Shown in pieces: positions 51,853-63,209 of a stretch of DNA of 64,000 bases. Below the pieces are notes generated by a model that was given only the letters and a program-made list of their open reading frames with translations, did no database searches and had not been told where the DNA came from. The DNA is from Virgisporangium aliadipatigenens. Its GTDB lineage: Bacteria > Actinomycetota > Actinomycetes > Mycobacteriales > Micromonosporaceae. A program made the position numbers and the translations under genes. Each line of letters opens with the position of its first letter. Within the stretch, counting starts at the first letter, position 1. The stretch spans positions 124,001-188,000 of the forward strand of contig NZ_BOPF01000019.1 in the NCBI RefSeq assembly GCF_016863615.1, given 5' to 3'.

Positions 51853-53277
51853 CTACGCGACGGCCCGCCGGGTGAACTGCTGGTTCGCGCCGCTGCCGCA
51901 GCTCCACTGCAAGCCGCCCGCCCCGTCGGCGGTGGAGGCGTCGGCGATGTCGAGACACTTGCCGCTGTGCCGCGCGACCAGCCGCACGTAGCCGCCGCCC
52001 GCGTCGCGGAACTGCCACTGCTGGTTGGTTCCGCCGCCGCAGGTGTACTGCAGGACGGTGGCGCCGTCGGCGGTGGAGTTGCCGCTGACGTCGAGGCACT
52101 TGCCGCTGTGCCGCGCCACCAGCCGCACGTAGCCGTTGCCGAGATCCTGCACGGTGAAGCGCTGGTTCGTGCCGGTGCCGCAGGTGTACTGCAGGGTGCG
52201 GGCGCTGTCGGCGGTGGAGCCGGAGGTGACGTCGAGGCACTTGCCGCTGTGCCGGGCGACGAGGTTCTCCGCCGGGCCGGCAGTGGACTGCACGACGCCG
52301 GTGGCGGTGTCGATGCTCACCTGCGGCGTCCAGCTCAGCGACAGGGACGTGTTCGAGGGGAACGTCAACGGCAGCCACACGTATTGCGAGTCGTTCACGG
52401 CGCCGTTCCACGCACCGGCCCAGCGGTCGCCGAGATAGAGGTACGAGGTCGTCGAGGTGCCCTGCACGGGCAGCACATAGGCGGCCTGCGAACCGTACGC
52501 GGTGTTGTCGCCGGCGTTCTGCAGCGCGCTCCAGGTGCCGGCCACCGAGGAGGCCGTCGCGTACTTCTGCTGGTTCGGGGCCCAGCCCGTGGCGCCGGAG
52601 GTGAGCAGGAAGTACACGCCATTGCGCTTGAACATCGCCGGCGCCTCGCGCCACGAACCCTGCCAGAGCCGGTGCAGCAGGGTGTGCACGCCGAGGTAGT
52701 CGTCGGTGAGGCGGTACACGTGCAGGTCGGCGTTCTCGTTCGCGGCGCTGATCATGTAAGCGGCGCCGTCGTCGTCGCGGAACAGCGTGATGTCGCGGGA
52801 CATGTGCCCGAGCGGGCGGAAGCTGCCCCGGTACGTGTAGTTGCCGTCCACTGTGGACGATGTCGCCACGGCGGCCCGCGCTTCGCCGTAGTCGCGGCCG
52901 TTCTCCTTGTGCATCCACATGACGAACTGGCCCGTGGCGCTGTTGTAGATCACCTTGGGGCGTTCGATGTTGGCGACCGCGAGTTCGCTGTGCGACTGCT
53001 GGGTCAGCACGTTGTTGCGGAACTCCCACGTGCGCAGGTCCGTCGAGCGGTACACCGACACGTACCGGAACGTGCTGTCGGCGTTGCGGTTCTCGCCGAA
53101 CCAGTAGTAGTACGCGCCGACCTTGATGACGCCGCCGCCGTGGGCGTGCACCACGTTGCCGGACGTGTCGCGGAACTGCCCGCCGTTCGGCACGGTGACC
53201 GTGGCCGCGTGGGCCGGGGCGACCGCGCACAGGGCTGCGACGAGAGCGACGACGACGACAAGCACGGCACGCCTCAT
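51853..53277 (-). CDS. Secreted GH43-like glycoside hydrolase with ricin-type lectin domain
   Basis: The 474-codon gene starts at ATG 53277 (MRRAVLVVVVALVAALCAVA), a clear signal peptide. The five-bladed propeller domain (about 28-330) resembles GH43-type galactan or arabinan enzymes: DTSGNVVHAHGGGVIKVGAY, YYWFGENR, IERPKVIYN, and WREAPAMFKRNGVYFLLTSG. The acidic catalytic residues cannot be assigned securely by eye. Three tandem beta-trefoil repeats (about 345-473) each carry RHSGKCLDV and QYTC/QWSC motifs, almost identical at DNA level (51880-52260). It is likely a plant or algal polysaccharide-degrading enzyme. Confidence 0.85.
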   Translation of the reverse strand: MRRAVLVVVVALVAALCAVAPAHAATVTVPNGGQFRDTSGNVVHAHGGGVIKVGAYYYWFGENRNADSTFRYVSVYRSTDLRTWEFRNNVLTQQSHSELAVANIERPKVIYNSATGQFVMWMHKENGRDYGEARAAVATSSTVDGNYTYRGSFRPLGHMSRDITLFRDDDGAAYMISAANENADLHVYRLTDDYLGVHTLLHRLWQGSWREAPAMFKRNGVYFLLTSGATGWAPNQQKYATASSVAGTWSALQNAGDNTAYGSQAAYVLPVQGTSTTSYLYLGDRWAGAWNGAVNDSQYVWLPLTFPSNTSLSLSWTPQVSIDTATGVVQSTAGPAENLVARHSGKCLDVTSGSTADSARTLQYTCGTGTNQRFTVQDLGNGYVRLVARHSGKCLDVSGNSTADGATVLQYTCGGGTNQQWQFRDAGGGYVRLVARHSGKCLDIADASTADGAGGLQWSCGSGANQQFTRRAVA

Positions 53278-53379
53278 GGCCGCGCACGGTAGCCCGACCG
53301 CGGCCGACACTTCAATACCTGTCGATGCGTGCGCCGCTCGGAACGGGTCGGTCGCTGAAATGTTCTACGCTCGGCAGCC

Positions 53380-54792
53380 GTGACGCACTCCGCGGCCACC
53401 GGACAGAACCGCATCCGCCGCACCGCGCGACGCGACGCCACCCTTGTCGCACTGCTGCTGATCCTGGCCGGCGCGTTCGGGCTGGCGCGCGCCGGGGACG
53501 GGCTGCGCTCGACGTCCGCCACGGTCGACGGCATCCCGCTGGAGGTGGTGCGGGCAGCGGACACCCCGGGAAAGAAACCCGCCGTCGTCGTCGCGCACGG
53601 CTATGCCGGTTCCGGGCAGCTGATGCGGCCGTTCGCGGACACGCTCGCGCGGCGCGGGTACGTGGTCGTCCTGCCGGATCTCGCCGGGCACGCCGGCAAC
53701 ACGAAGCGGCTGAGCGGCGTCGAGGCGTTCGACCGGGATCTGATCGACGTGGTCCGCTACACGCGCGGCCGCGCGGACGTCGACCCCGACCGGGTCGCGC
53801 TGCTCGGCCACTCCCTCGGCGCGAGCGCCGTCACCCGCGTCGGCGCCGCCGACCAGGGCATCGCCGCCACCGTGGCCATCTCGATGGGCGACGACGGCGC
53901 CGCCCGGCAGCGCCCCGGGCCGAGGAAGCTGCTGCTGCTCATGGGCGCGTTCGAGCCGGGGCTGCGGGGCGTCGCCGAGCGGGCCGACGCCGGGCGGGTG
54001 GTGCCGGTGCCGTTCACGGAGCATGTGAGTGTGCTCTACGCCGACCGGACGCACCACGAGGCGGCGCGCTGGCTCGACGACGCGCTCGGGCACACCGCGG
54101 CGAAGCCGGTGATCGAGGCGAAGCGACGGGTCGCGGCCGGCGGGACGGTGCTCGCCGGCGCGGTGCTGCTGATGCTCGTGGGCGTCTCGCTGCTGCGGCC
54201 GTCCGCGCGGCCCGCCGACGCGCTCCTGCCGCGCCGCCTGCCGTGGCTGCTGGCCGCGCCCCTGGCCGGGATCGTCGGTGGGGTGCTCTGCTCGCGCCTG
54301 TTGCCGTCCGGGGTCACCGGCTATCTGATCGGCTACACGGCGTTCGCGGGCCTCGTGCTCGCCGCGATCCGTCGTCCTCTTCTCGGTGGAACGGCTTCGG
54401 GTGCCGGCCTCGCCGTCGTGAGCGGCGCCGCCGTGGTGCTCCCGGTGCACGCGGGCCTCACGTCGATGACACCGCACGGGGCGCACGTCTGGCTGGTCGC
54501 TCTTCTCTTCCTCGCGGTGGCGTTCCTGCTGAGCGGGGTGCACGCGGTCGTTCCGCCGCCCTGGGGCGGGGCCGTGCTCGCGGCAGTGTGCCTGCCGTTG
54601 CCGGTGGCGGCCGTCGTGGGGCTGGCGCCCGGGTTCCTGCTGATCGTGACGCCGTTGATCGCGATCCTGTGCGCCGTGCACCTGGCGAGTGCCGCCGTCG
54701 CGTGGCGCACCGGGATCGGCGTGCGGCACACCGTTCTGGCGGGTGCGCTCGCCGTCGCCTGGCCGGTCGCGGCGGCCCTCCCCCTCACCTGA
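53380..54792 (+). CDS. Alpha/beta hydrolase fused to a multi-helix membrane domain
   Basis: The 470-residue protein starts at GTG 53380. An N-terminal helix (about 20-38) leads to an alpha/beta-hydrolase domain (about 45-255): VVVAHGYAGSGQLMRP holds the oxyanion loop, VALLGHSLGAS the nucleophile Ser, and FTEHVSVLYADRTH probably the catalytic His region. Six to seven hydrophobic helices follow (about 265-470). A hydrolase on a polytopic anchor suggests action on lipids or envelope esters at the membrane surface (inference). The neighbour at 54814 encodes a different alpha/beta hydrolase. Confidence 0.82.
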   Translation: MTHSAATGQNRIRRTARRDATLVALLLILAGAFGLARAGDGLRSTSATVDGIPLEVVRAADTPGKKPAVVVAHGYAGSGQLMRPFADTLARRGYVVVLPDLAGHAGNTKRLSGVEAFDRDLIDVVRYTRGRADVDPDRVALLGHSLGASAVTRVGAADQGIAATVAISMGDDGAARQRPGPRKLLLLMGAFEPGLRGVAERADAGRVVPVPFTEHVSVLYADRTHHEAARWLDDALGHTAAKPVIEAKRRVAAGGTVLAGAVLLMLVGVSLLRPSARPADALLPRRLPWLLAAPLAGIVGGVLCSRLLPSGVTGYLIGYTAFAGLVLAAIRRPLLGGTASGAGLAVVSGAAVVLPVHAGLTSMTPHGAHVWLVALLFLAVAFLLSGVHAVVPPPWGGAVLAAVCLPLPVAAVVGLAPGFLLIVTPLIAILCAVHLASAAVAWRTGIGVRHTVLAGALAVAWPVAAALPLT

Positions 54793-54813
54793 ACCGGCAC
54801 CCGCCCGCCCCGC

Positions 54814-55620
54814 TCAGCGGCCCTCCGCTCCCCCGGCGACCCGCAGCACCGCGTCGACGACCGCCGGCCCGGCACCGAGCACGGCGTCGTTGTGGTCCGC
54901 GCCCTCGACGGCCACCGCGTCCAGCAGATGCGGCGCCGCGCCGGCGACCGCCCGGCTCTGCGCCGGCGGCACCACGGTGTCGGCCGTCCCGTACACCACC
55001 ACGGTCGGCACCCGCACCCGCCCGATCAGCTCCACCACCGGGAACCGGTCCCGCAGCAGCGCCCCCACCGGCAGGTACGGATGGTGCACCCGCCCGACCG
55101 CCGCCAACGACCGGAACGGCGAACGCAGCACCAGCCCGCGCGGCGGCGCCGCGGCACGGTCGGCGGCCAGCCGGGTGGCGACCGCCGCGCCGAGGCTCTC
55201 CCCGAAGAGCACGATGCGCTCCGGGGCGAACCCGCCCGGCCCGGTCAGGTACTCCCACGCCGCGACCGCGTCCCGGGTGAGGCCCTCCTCCGAGGGGCTG
55301 CCCGGGTTGCCGCCGTAGCCGCGGTAGTCCACCAGCAGGACGGTGTGCCCGGCGGCGGCCAGCGCCCGGCCCAGCGGCAGCCGGTCGCCCCGGTCGCCGG
55401 CGTTGCCGTGCGTCACGAGCACGGCCGTGTCGGACGTCCCCGGCACGAGCCACGCCCCCAGCCGCAGCCCGTCGGACGTGTCGAGAACGACCTCCCGCAC
55501 GCCCGCCGCGACGGCCGGCGCCTGCGCGGACGGGAAGTAGACGAGCCGCCGCTGGAACGACCAGAGCAGCGCCACGGGCACGACGAGGACGACCAGCACG
55601 ACGACGAGCGCGCGCAGCAC
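54814..55620 (-). CDS. Membrane-anchored alpha/beta hydrolase (BEM46/serine aminopeptidase-like)
   Basis: The 268-residue start at GTG 55620 (VLRALVVVLVVLVV) has AGGGGCG upstream; the longer frame overlaps the small SPOR-like gene. A single N-terminal helix anchors it. The domain shows LVTHGNAGDRGDRLPLGRAL, VLLVDYRGYGGNPGSPSEEG, nucleophile GESLGAAVA, Asp in VVYGTADTVVPP and His in EGADHND. These are marks of the BEM46/ABHD13-like family. It converges on the other hydrolase gene, with 21 bp between the stops. Confidence 0.88.
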   Translation of the reverse strand: MLRALVVVLVVLVVPVALLWSFQRRLVYFPSAQAPAVAAGVREVVLDTSDGLRLGAWLVPGTSDTAVLVTHGNAGDRGDRLPLGRALAAAGHTVLLVDYRGYGGNPGSPSEEGLTRDAVAAWEYLTGPGGFAPERIVLFGESLGAAVATRLAADRAAAPPRGLVLRSPFRSLAAVGRVHHPYLPVGALLRDRFPVVELIGRVRVPTVVVYGTADTVVPPAQSRAVAGAAPHLLDAVAVEGADHNDAVLGAGPAVVDAVLRVAGGAEGR

Positions 55621-55630
55621 CGTCGCGCCC

Positions 55631-55783
55631 CTACGACTCGGCCGGTGCGACCCAGTAGATCTGCTTGTGCCCACGGGCCTCCATCTCGGCGGCCAGGGCC
55701 TCGGCGGCGGCGCGGTCGTCGAAGCGGCGCACCTCGAACCGGTTGCCGTTGTCGTCCTGCCGCCACACGATCCACGCCGACAT
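55631..55783 (-). CDS. Small SPOR-like protein (50 residues)
   Basis: This short gene sits 10 bp before the hydrolase start and would share its transcript. The 50-residue product (MSAWIVWRQDDNGNRFEVRR...) has alternating strand-helix-strand character: the second half (FDDRAAAEALAAEMEARGHK, then IYWVAPAES) fits a minimal SPOR-type repeat with the helix packed on a strand. SPOR domains bind denuded glycan strands; at this size it may instead be an unrelated small fold. It lies within a longer opposite-sense shadow and is easily missed. Confidence 0.65.
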   Translation of the reverse strand: MSAWIVWRQDDNGNRFEVRRFDDRAAAEALAAEMEARGHKQIYWVAPAES

Positions 55784-55870
55784 GTGCGGAAGTTTATCGG
55801 TGTTTGCCCGGTCCTCCGCCGGGTAGCCGCCACGGGTCCGTTGCACCGTCGCTCTCGGAGGAACGATCAC

Positions 55871-58135
<2,265 letters not shown>

Positions 58136-58142
58136 GGGGCGG

Positions 58143-60395
58143 TCAGGCTCGGGTGAGAGCAGCACCGAAGTCCGGCTCGGCCACCGGTTTGCCGAAGTGG
58201 TACCCCTGCGCGAACCGGTAGCCGAGCCGGTGCAGTTCCGCCGCCTGGTCGGCCGTCTCCACGCCCTCGGCGACGGCCGTCAGGCCCAGCCCGTTGCTCA
58301 CCTGGATCAGGGCCGTCGCGATGACCGCGTGCCGCCCCGCCTGCGTCACCCGGTCCACGAACGACTTGTCGACCTTGATGATGTCGACCGGCACCGTCTG
58401 CAGCAGCCCCAGCGACGAGTGGCCGGTGCCGAAGTCGTCGAGCGCCACCCGGACCCCCAGTTCGTGCAGCGCCTTGACGGTGCGCAGCGCCTGCCCGCCG
58501 TCGAACACGGCCGTCTCGGTCACCTCCACGATGAGGTCGCGCGCCGAGAGGCCGGTCCACGCCAGCACCTCCGCCACCACGCCGGCGAACGTCGGCTCGG
58601 CCAGCTGGCGCACGGAGACGTTCACGCTCATGCGCTCCGGAGCCGTCGCGCCGAACGCCCGCCGCCACGTCACCGCCTGGGCGCACGCCGTTCGCAGGAC
58701 CCAGGCGCCCAGCTCCACGACCAGCCCGGTCTCCTCCGCCACCGGGATGAACTCCGCCGGGCTGATCGCGCCGCGCTCGGGATGGGTCCAGCGCAGCAGC
58801 GCCTCGACCGACACGACGCGGCCCTCCGGCAGCGACACGATCGGCTGGTAGGCCAGGCTCAGCTGGCCGGCCTCCAGGGCGGTGCGCAGCTCCGCGGCCA
58901 GCCGCGCCTGTTCGCCGGCCCGGGTGTCCAGGTCCGGCGTGTAGGCGCGGTGCCGCCCGCCCCTCTCCTTCGCGGCGTACATCGCCACGTCGGCGCGGCG
59001 CAGCAGTTCGTAGGCGTCGCCGACCCCCCGGCCGTCGGCCGTGCCGACGCTGGCGCCGACCAGGAGTTCGTGGCCCTGCACCCGGATCGGCTCGACGAGG
59101 GCGGCGGAGATGCGTTCGACGACGCCGAACATCACCGACGGGGAGCGCTCCTCCAGCAGGATCGCGAACTCGTCGCCGCCCATGCGGGCCACCACGTCGC
59201 CGTCGCGCAGGGCGCCCCGGAGGCGTTCGGCCACGACCGTCAGCAGGCGGTCGCCGACGGCGTGCCCGTGGCGGTCGTTGACCTCCTTGAAGCCGTTGAG
59301 GTCCAGCAGGGCGACCTGGGTGGCATCGCCGGCGACGGATGCGCTCAGGCGGCGTTCGAAGTCGCGACGGTTGGGCAGGCCGGTCAGCTCGTCGCGCATC
59401 GCCAACTCCTCGAGCTGGCCCGCCTGGCGCTGCACCTCGGTCACGAATCCGGACATGCGGGTCAGCACGAGCAGGAACAGCAGCACCGCGCCGACGCCGA
59501 TGGGCAGCCAGCTGGTGGTGCCGTTCGTCGCGCCCTGCACGAACAGCAGCGCCGGCACCAGCAGCGTGCAGCCCGCCAGCACGGCCAGCCGGCGGTGGCC
59601 CAGCGGCACCTCGGCACCCGTCGCGGGACCCGCCTCGCCGGCCGAACGGTGCAGCGCCGCGGCGCCGTATCCGACGTTCGACAGGATGAAACCGATCATC
59701 ACGAAGCCCTCCCACTGGGGCTCGTAAGCGATGATCGCCTGGAACGACACGTCGGCGGCGAGGGTCGCGACGACGGCGACGGTGACCCAGCGCAGGCTCG
59801 GCGTCGGACGCCCGGCCCGGGTCAGCAGCCGCGCCACGACGGCCAGCAGGAAGAGATCGCACACCGGGTAGGCCGAGCCGACCAGCCGCTCCGGCAGCGG
59901 GATGCTCGCGTCGGCGGCCAGCGGCCCGATCACGAACACCCACCACACCAGCCCCAGGCCGGAGGCGACGATCGCCGCGTCCAACATGCCGGCGAGGTCG
60001 CGGCGCAGCCACCGGCGGGCCAGCAGCAGCACGCCGCTCACCGTCAGCACGGTGCCGGTCAGGTAGAACGCGTCCGCCACCGACGGGAACGGCTCCAGCC
60101 CGAGCACCTGCCGCATCACCTCGTAGGTGATGTCGCCGAGCGTGCGGAACGACAGCCCGGCGAGCAGGACGAGCCAGCCGGTGCGCTCCGGCGGCCGGTT
60201 GCGGCGCATCCCGAGGACGATCACGCCCAGCGCGGTGAGGTCGAAGAGGCTGTAGGCCACGGCGCCCAGCGGCGTGCCGTCGCCGAGGAGCGGATAGGCG
60301 ACGCAGAAGAGCAGGCCCGCCGCCGTCCAACCGGCGACCGGCCGATCGACCTGGTTGATCCGCACGCTGTCGTGATCGACCGGGGGCCGCGTCAC
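58143..60395 (-). CDS. Membrane diguanylate cyclase/phosphodiesterase (GGDEF-EAL)
   Basis: The 750-residue protein has nine to ten N-terminal helices (about 22-305, MASE-like), then a GGDEF domain (about 330-490) and an EAL domain (about 500-745). Both appear catalytically complete: MGGDEFAIL with an RxxD inhibitory site (RDGD) five residues upstream; and EALLRWTHPE, VSVRQLAEP, DDFGTGHSSLG and IKVDKSF for the phosphodiesterase metals. Net c-di-GMP direction cannot be predicted. The gene converges on the catalase, with 7 bp between stops. Confidence 0.94.
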   Translation of the reverse strand: MTRPPVDHDSVRINQVDRPVAGWTAAGLLFCVAYPLLGDGTPLGAVAYSLFDLTALGVIVLGMRRNRPPERTGWLVLLAGLSFRTLGDITYEVMRQVLGLEPFPSVADAFYLTGTVLTVSGVLLLARRWLRRDLAGMLDAAIVASGLGLVWWVFVIGPLAADASIPLPERLVGSAYPVCDLFLLAVVARLLTRAGRPTPSLRWVTVAVVATLAADVSFQAIIAYEPQWEGFVMIGFILSNVGYGAAALHRSAGEAGPATGAEVPLGHRRLAVLAGCTLLVPALLFVQGATNGTTSWLPIGVGAVLLFLLVLTRMSGFVTEVQRQAGQLEELAMRDELTGLPNRRDFERRLSASVAGDATQVALLDLNGFKEVNDRHGHAVGDRLLTVVAERLRGALRDGDVVARMGGDEFAILLEERSPSVMFGVVERISAALVEPIRVQGHELLVGASVGTADGRGVGDAYELLRRADVAMYAAKERGGRHRAYTPDLDTRAGEQARLAAELRTALEAGQLSLAYQPIVSLPEGRVVSVEALLRWTHPERGAISPAEFIPVAEETGLVVELGAWVLRTACAQAVTWRRAFGATAPERMSVNVSVRQLAEPTFAGVVAEVLAWTGLSARDLIVEVTETAVFDGGQALRTVKALHELGVRVALDDFGTGHSSLGLLQTVPVDIIKVDKSFVDRVTQAGRHAVIATALIQVSNGLGLTAVAEGVETADQAAELHRLGYRFAQGYHFGKPVAEPDFGAALTRA

Positions 60396-60491
60396 CTAAG
60401 CGTCCGCACTCGGGCGTTACCGGACGGCACCGGGCGCCGCGAACGGGAGGACACGCGTGTCGGGCGGCCCGTTGGCGCGGGCCGCCCGACA

Positions 60492-60545
60492 CAGTCTCTG
60501 TCCGGCACTCAGTCTCTGGCCGGTACTCAGTCTCTGTCCGGTACT
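60492..60545. repeat. Three 18-bp tandem repeats just past the astacin-gene stop
   Basis: Units at 60492-60509, 60510-60527 and 60528-60545 follow CAGTCTCTGTCCGGTACT with one or two substitutions. The last unit abuts the stop codon of the protease gene (60545-60547). Confidence 0.85.
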
Positions 60546-62554
60546 CAGTTGAGGGCGTACGCGCCGACCTCTTCGGCACCGTCGCGCACGGCGCCGACGT
60601 CGGTCACGCCCTTGCCGTCCGTCACGCCCTTGCCGTCGGTGACGCCCTTGCCGTGCTGAGAGAGCGCCGCACCGGGCAGGACCGCGCCACCCACGCCGGC
60701 GCCGCCGGCCACCGGGAGTTCGCTCGCCGGGGCGGCGCCCGGGTGCAGCCCGCCGAGGCCGCCCGCTCCGTCGGTCCCGGCCGTCCCGGGCGCCGCGTCC
60801 GCCGGGGCGAAGCCGCCGAGGCCGCCGAGGCCCGCGCTGTCGGCGTCGCGGCGCGCCGTCGCGTAGGCCGCCGCGCCGGCGAGCGCCGGTGTCGCCGTGG
60901 GGGTCCCGGCCGGCTCGCCGAAGATGCCGCCCATGCCCCGCCCGTCGTCCTCCGGCGCCGCGGTCACCGTCGCCGGGGCGCCGGCCGTGTCCAGGGTGTC
61001 GGCGACCGCCGCGCCGGTGAACTCGTAGTCGACCAGGCGCAGCCCCTGCGCGCCGAGCTGTTCCCACTTCGCCCGCAGGCTCTCCCAGGGGACGTTCGCC
61101 CAGAGGTAGTGGCCGTCGGTGCCGGGCAGGAAGACCCCGGTGTAGCGGTCGGTGCCGGCCTCCTGGTGGACGTTCACGTCGGTGAGGCGCAGGCCCTGGG
61201 CGGCCCACTCCTGCCACTTGGCCTTGAAGCTGTCCCAGGAGGCGTTCGCCCAGAGGCCGTAGCCGCCGGTGCCGGGCAGCCACACGCCGGACCAGCGGGT
61301 CTGGCCGCCGACGTGCTGCGCGTTGACGTCGACCAGCCGCAGGCCCTGGGCCGCCCACTCCTGCCACTTGGCCCTGAAGCTGTCCCAGGAGGCGTTCACC
61401 CACAGGCCGTAGCCGCCGGTGCCGGGCAGCCACACGCCGGAGAAGCGGTAGTCGTTGCCGACCCGCAGCACGTGCAGGTCTGCCAGGCGCAGCCCCTGCT
61501 GGGCCCACTCCTGCCACTTGGCCTTGAAGCTGTCCCAGGAGGCGTTCACCCACAGGGCGTGGCCGCCGGTGCCCTCCTGGAAGACACCGGAGTAGCGCTG
61601 CTCGTTGCCGACCGTGCGCACGTTGATGTCGATGAGGCGCAGGTTCTGCGCGGACCACTCCTGCCACTTGGCGTGGAAGCTCTCCCAGGAGGCGTTCACC
61701 CACAGGGCGTGGCGTCCGTTGCCGGAGCGCCAGACGCCGGTGTGGCCACGCCCGGTGAAGCGGGAGTACATCTCGGCGATCGTGATCCGGTCGGTCGCGG
61801 ACATGCCGTTGCGCTGACCGATGGTCACTCCCTTTTGGGTGGGAACGATGGTCGGCTGGCCGTTCTTCGAGAACGCCGTACCCGGGTAGTGCATGATCGA
61901 GCCGTAGTCGTAGTCCACGTAATCCCGGTACCCGTCGGTGAACCGGTCGAAGTTGGACTCGAAGCCCTCCTGGATGTTCGCGTAGTTGATGGTGACGAAC
62001 GTGTCCCGGTCGCCGCGGCTCTGCTCGTGCAGCACTCCGAGCGCGTGCATGCACTCGTGCACGATGGTGCCCATCGGCGCCCCGTCGGAGATCCGGATCA
62101 GTTGTTCGCCGCCGCGCATGCCGATCGCCGAGGAGCTCCACGACTCGGCGTTGCGCACGAAGCGCACGTAGTTGGCGTGGTTCGTGCGCGCCACGAACCG
62201 GATGCCGGTATTGGCGTGCAGGTGTGCGATCGCCTGCGTGATGCGCTCGGCGTTGGGCAGGCCGGCGTCGACGGTGAACGGCACAATGCCGTTCGACCAG
62301 AGGAACGACGAGTCCGGCGGAAGGCCGACGCCTTTGAGCTGGAGGTCGGGACCGGCGTCCTTGGTGCCACCCGCGGCGCGGATCCGCTCGGCGCGGGCGG
62401 CGACCTCGGCGGCCGGGCCCATGTCGATGCATCCGTCGTAGATGGCGACCCCGTCCACGACGCTGTACCGCACCGGAACATCCGTGAAGCCCGGCCCCGA
62501 GAGGTAGCCGGTGCGGACGTCGGTGCTCGCCGTGAACTCGTTGTTCTCAGGCAT
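60545..62554 (-). CDS. Astacin-type (M12A) zinc metalloprotease with five tandem Trp-rich repeats
   Basis: The 669-residue start at ATG 62554 has AAGGAGC 7 nt upstream. The catalytic domain (about 80-245) has the astacin zinc motif HECMHALGVLHE (166-177) and the Met-turn SIMHYPG (Met221, Tyr223). Five repeats of about 46 residues follow (about 260-500), each with the pattern G-x-ALWVNASWxSFxAKWQEW and LRLxDxxV; they match bacterial tandem repeat domain type proteins. A Gly/Ala linker ends with three GKGVTD units. There is no signal peptide, so release may use another route or the protein is cytoplasmic. Confidence 0.9.
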   Translation of the reverse strand: MPENNEFTASTDVRTGYLSGPGFTDVPVRYSVVDGVAIYDGCIDMGPAAEVAARAERIRAAGGTKDAGPDLQLKGVGLPPDSSFLWSNGIVPFTVDAGLPNAERITQAIAHLHANTGIRFVARTNHANYVRFVRNAESWSSSAIGMRGGEQLIRISDGAPMGTIVHECMHALGVLHEQSRGDRDTFVTINYANIQEGFESNFDRFTDGYRDYVDYDYGSIMHYPGTAFSKNGQPTIVPTQKGVTIGQRNGMSATDRITIAEMYSRFTGRGHTGVWRSGNGRHALWVNASWESFHAKWQEWSAQNLRLIDINVRTVGNEQRYSGVFQEGTGGHALWVNASWDSFKAKWQEWAQQGLRLADLHVLRVGNDYRFSGVWLPGTGGYGLWVNASWDSFRAKWQEWAAQGLRLVDVNAQHVGGQTRWSGVWLPGTGGYGLWANASWDSFKAKWQEWAAQGLRLTDVNVHQEAGTDRYTGVFLPGTDGHYLWANVPWESLRAKWEQLGAQGLRLVDYEFTGAAVADTLDTAGAPATVTAAPEDDGRGMGGIFGEPAGTPTATPALAGAAAYATARRDADSAGLGGLGGFAPADAAPGTAGTDGAGGLGGLHPGAAPASELPVAGGAGVGGAVLPGAALSQHGKGVTDGKGVTDGKGVTDVGAVRDGAEEVGAYALN
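60603..60656. repeat. Three 18-bp tandem repeats encoding GKGVTD units
   Basis: Units at 60603-60620, 60621-60638 and 60639-60656 share GTCACGCCCTTGCCGTC with few changes. They encode the hexapeptide repeat at the protease C-terminus. Confidence 0.85.
61030..61760 (-). repeat. Five tandem coding repeats of about 138 bp in the astacin gene
   Basis: Blocks containing TCCCAGGAGGCGTTCACCCA (plus-strand text) recur at about 61232, 61385, 61530 and 61684, with a diverged copy near 61080. They encode the Trp-rich domains. The middle copies are nearly identical at DNA level, so the array could recombine. Confidence 0.85.
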
Positions 62555-62720
62555 GGTGAAGCTCCTTGCGAAAATTTTCTGGGCGGAGACCGGCAGGGCC
62601 GGCGTGAGTAGCTCCGGGTAATCATGCAGTAACAATCCGTGAGCGGAACGGTTGCGTCAAGATCCTGTCACCGCCCCTGATCGCAGGACGCACGCCGCGG
62701 CGGGCCGTACCATCCGCCGC

Positions 62721-63191
62721 GTGGGAACCTGGACCTGGCTCGCTCGGATCGCCGCCGACGACATGGCGCGGCTTCTCGCCGACCCGCTGCCGGCCGCCCG
62801 CACCTCCGACGCGCTCGCCGGGGTGCATCCGCACGTGCGACCCGTCGCCGGGATGGACACGCACCGCGCCTGGCACGCCTTGCACATCGCGCTGACCGGG
62901 CTCGAGGAGGGCGGCGACCCGCCCGCGTCGCACGTCGTCGGCGACGGTGCTATCCGGCTCGACGACGAGGGCCTCAACGTCCTGATGCCGGACGACGTCC
63001 GCGCGGTGGCGCAATACCTGGCGACCGTCGCGTTCGAGGAACTACGCGCCGCGCGCCACGAGCGGATGCGCGCCGACGCGTACTCCTTCGACGTGGTGGA
63101 GGAGGCGTTGCCGCGCATCTTCGCGGAGTTGGTGCGCTTCTACGCGGACGCGGCCGCGGCCGGCGACGCGGTGGTGAAGTCGCGAGCCTGA
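62721..63191 (+). CDS. DUF1877 family protein
   Basis: The 156-residue start at GTG 62721 (VGTWTWLARIAADD) fits the family's conserved beginning, in which a strand is followed by a helix ending LLADPLP. HRAWHALHIALTG is the DUF1877 core motif, and VVGDGAIRLDDEG follows it. The function is unknown; some members sit near toxin or ADP-ribosylation loci. There is no clear ribosome site, so the start could differ. The upstream 166 bp hold only the divergent promoter region of the astacin gene. Confidence 0.8.
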   Translation: MGTWTWLARIAADDMARLLADPLPAARTSDALAGVHPHVRPVAGMDTHRAWHALHIALTGLEEGGDPPASHVVGDGAIRLDDEGLNVLMPDDVRAVAQYLATVAFEELRAARHERMRADAYSFDVVEEALPRIFAELVRFYADAAAAGDAVVKSRA

Positions 63192-63209
63192 GACGACGCG
63201 CAAACCTCG

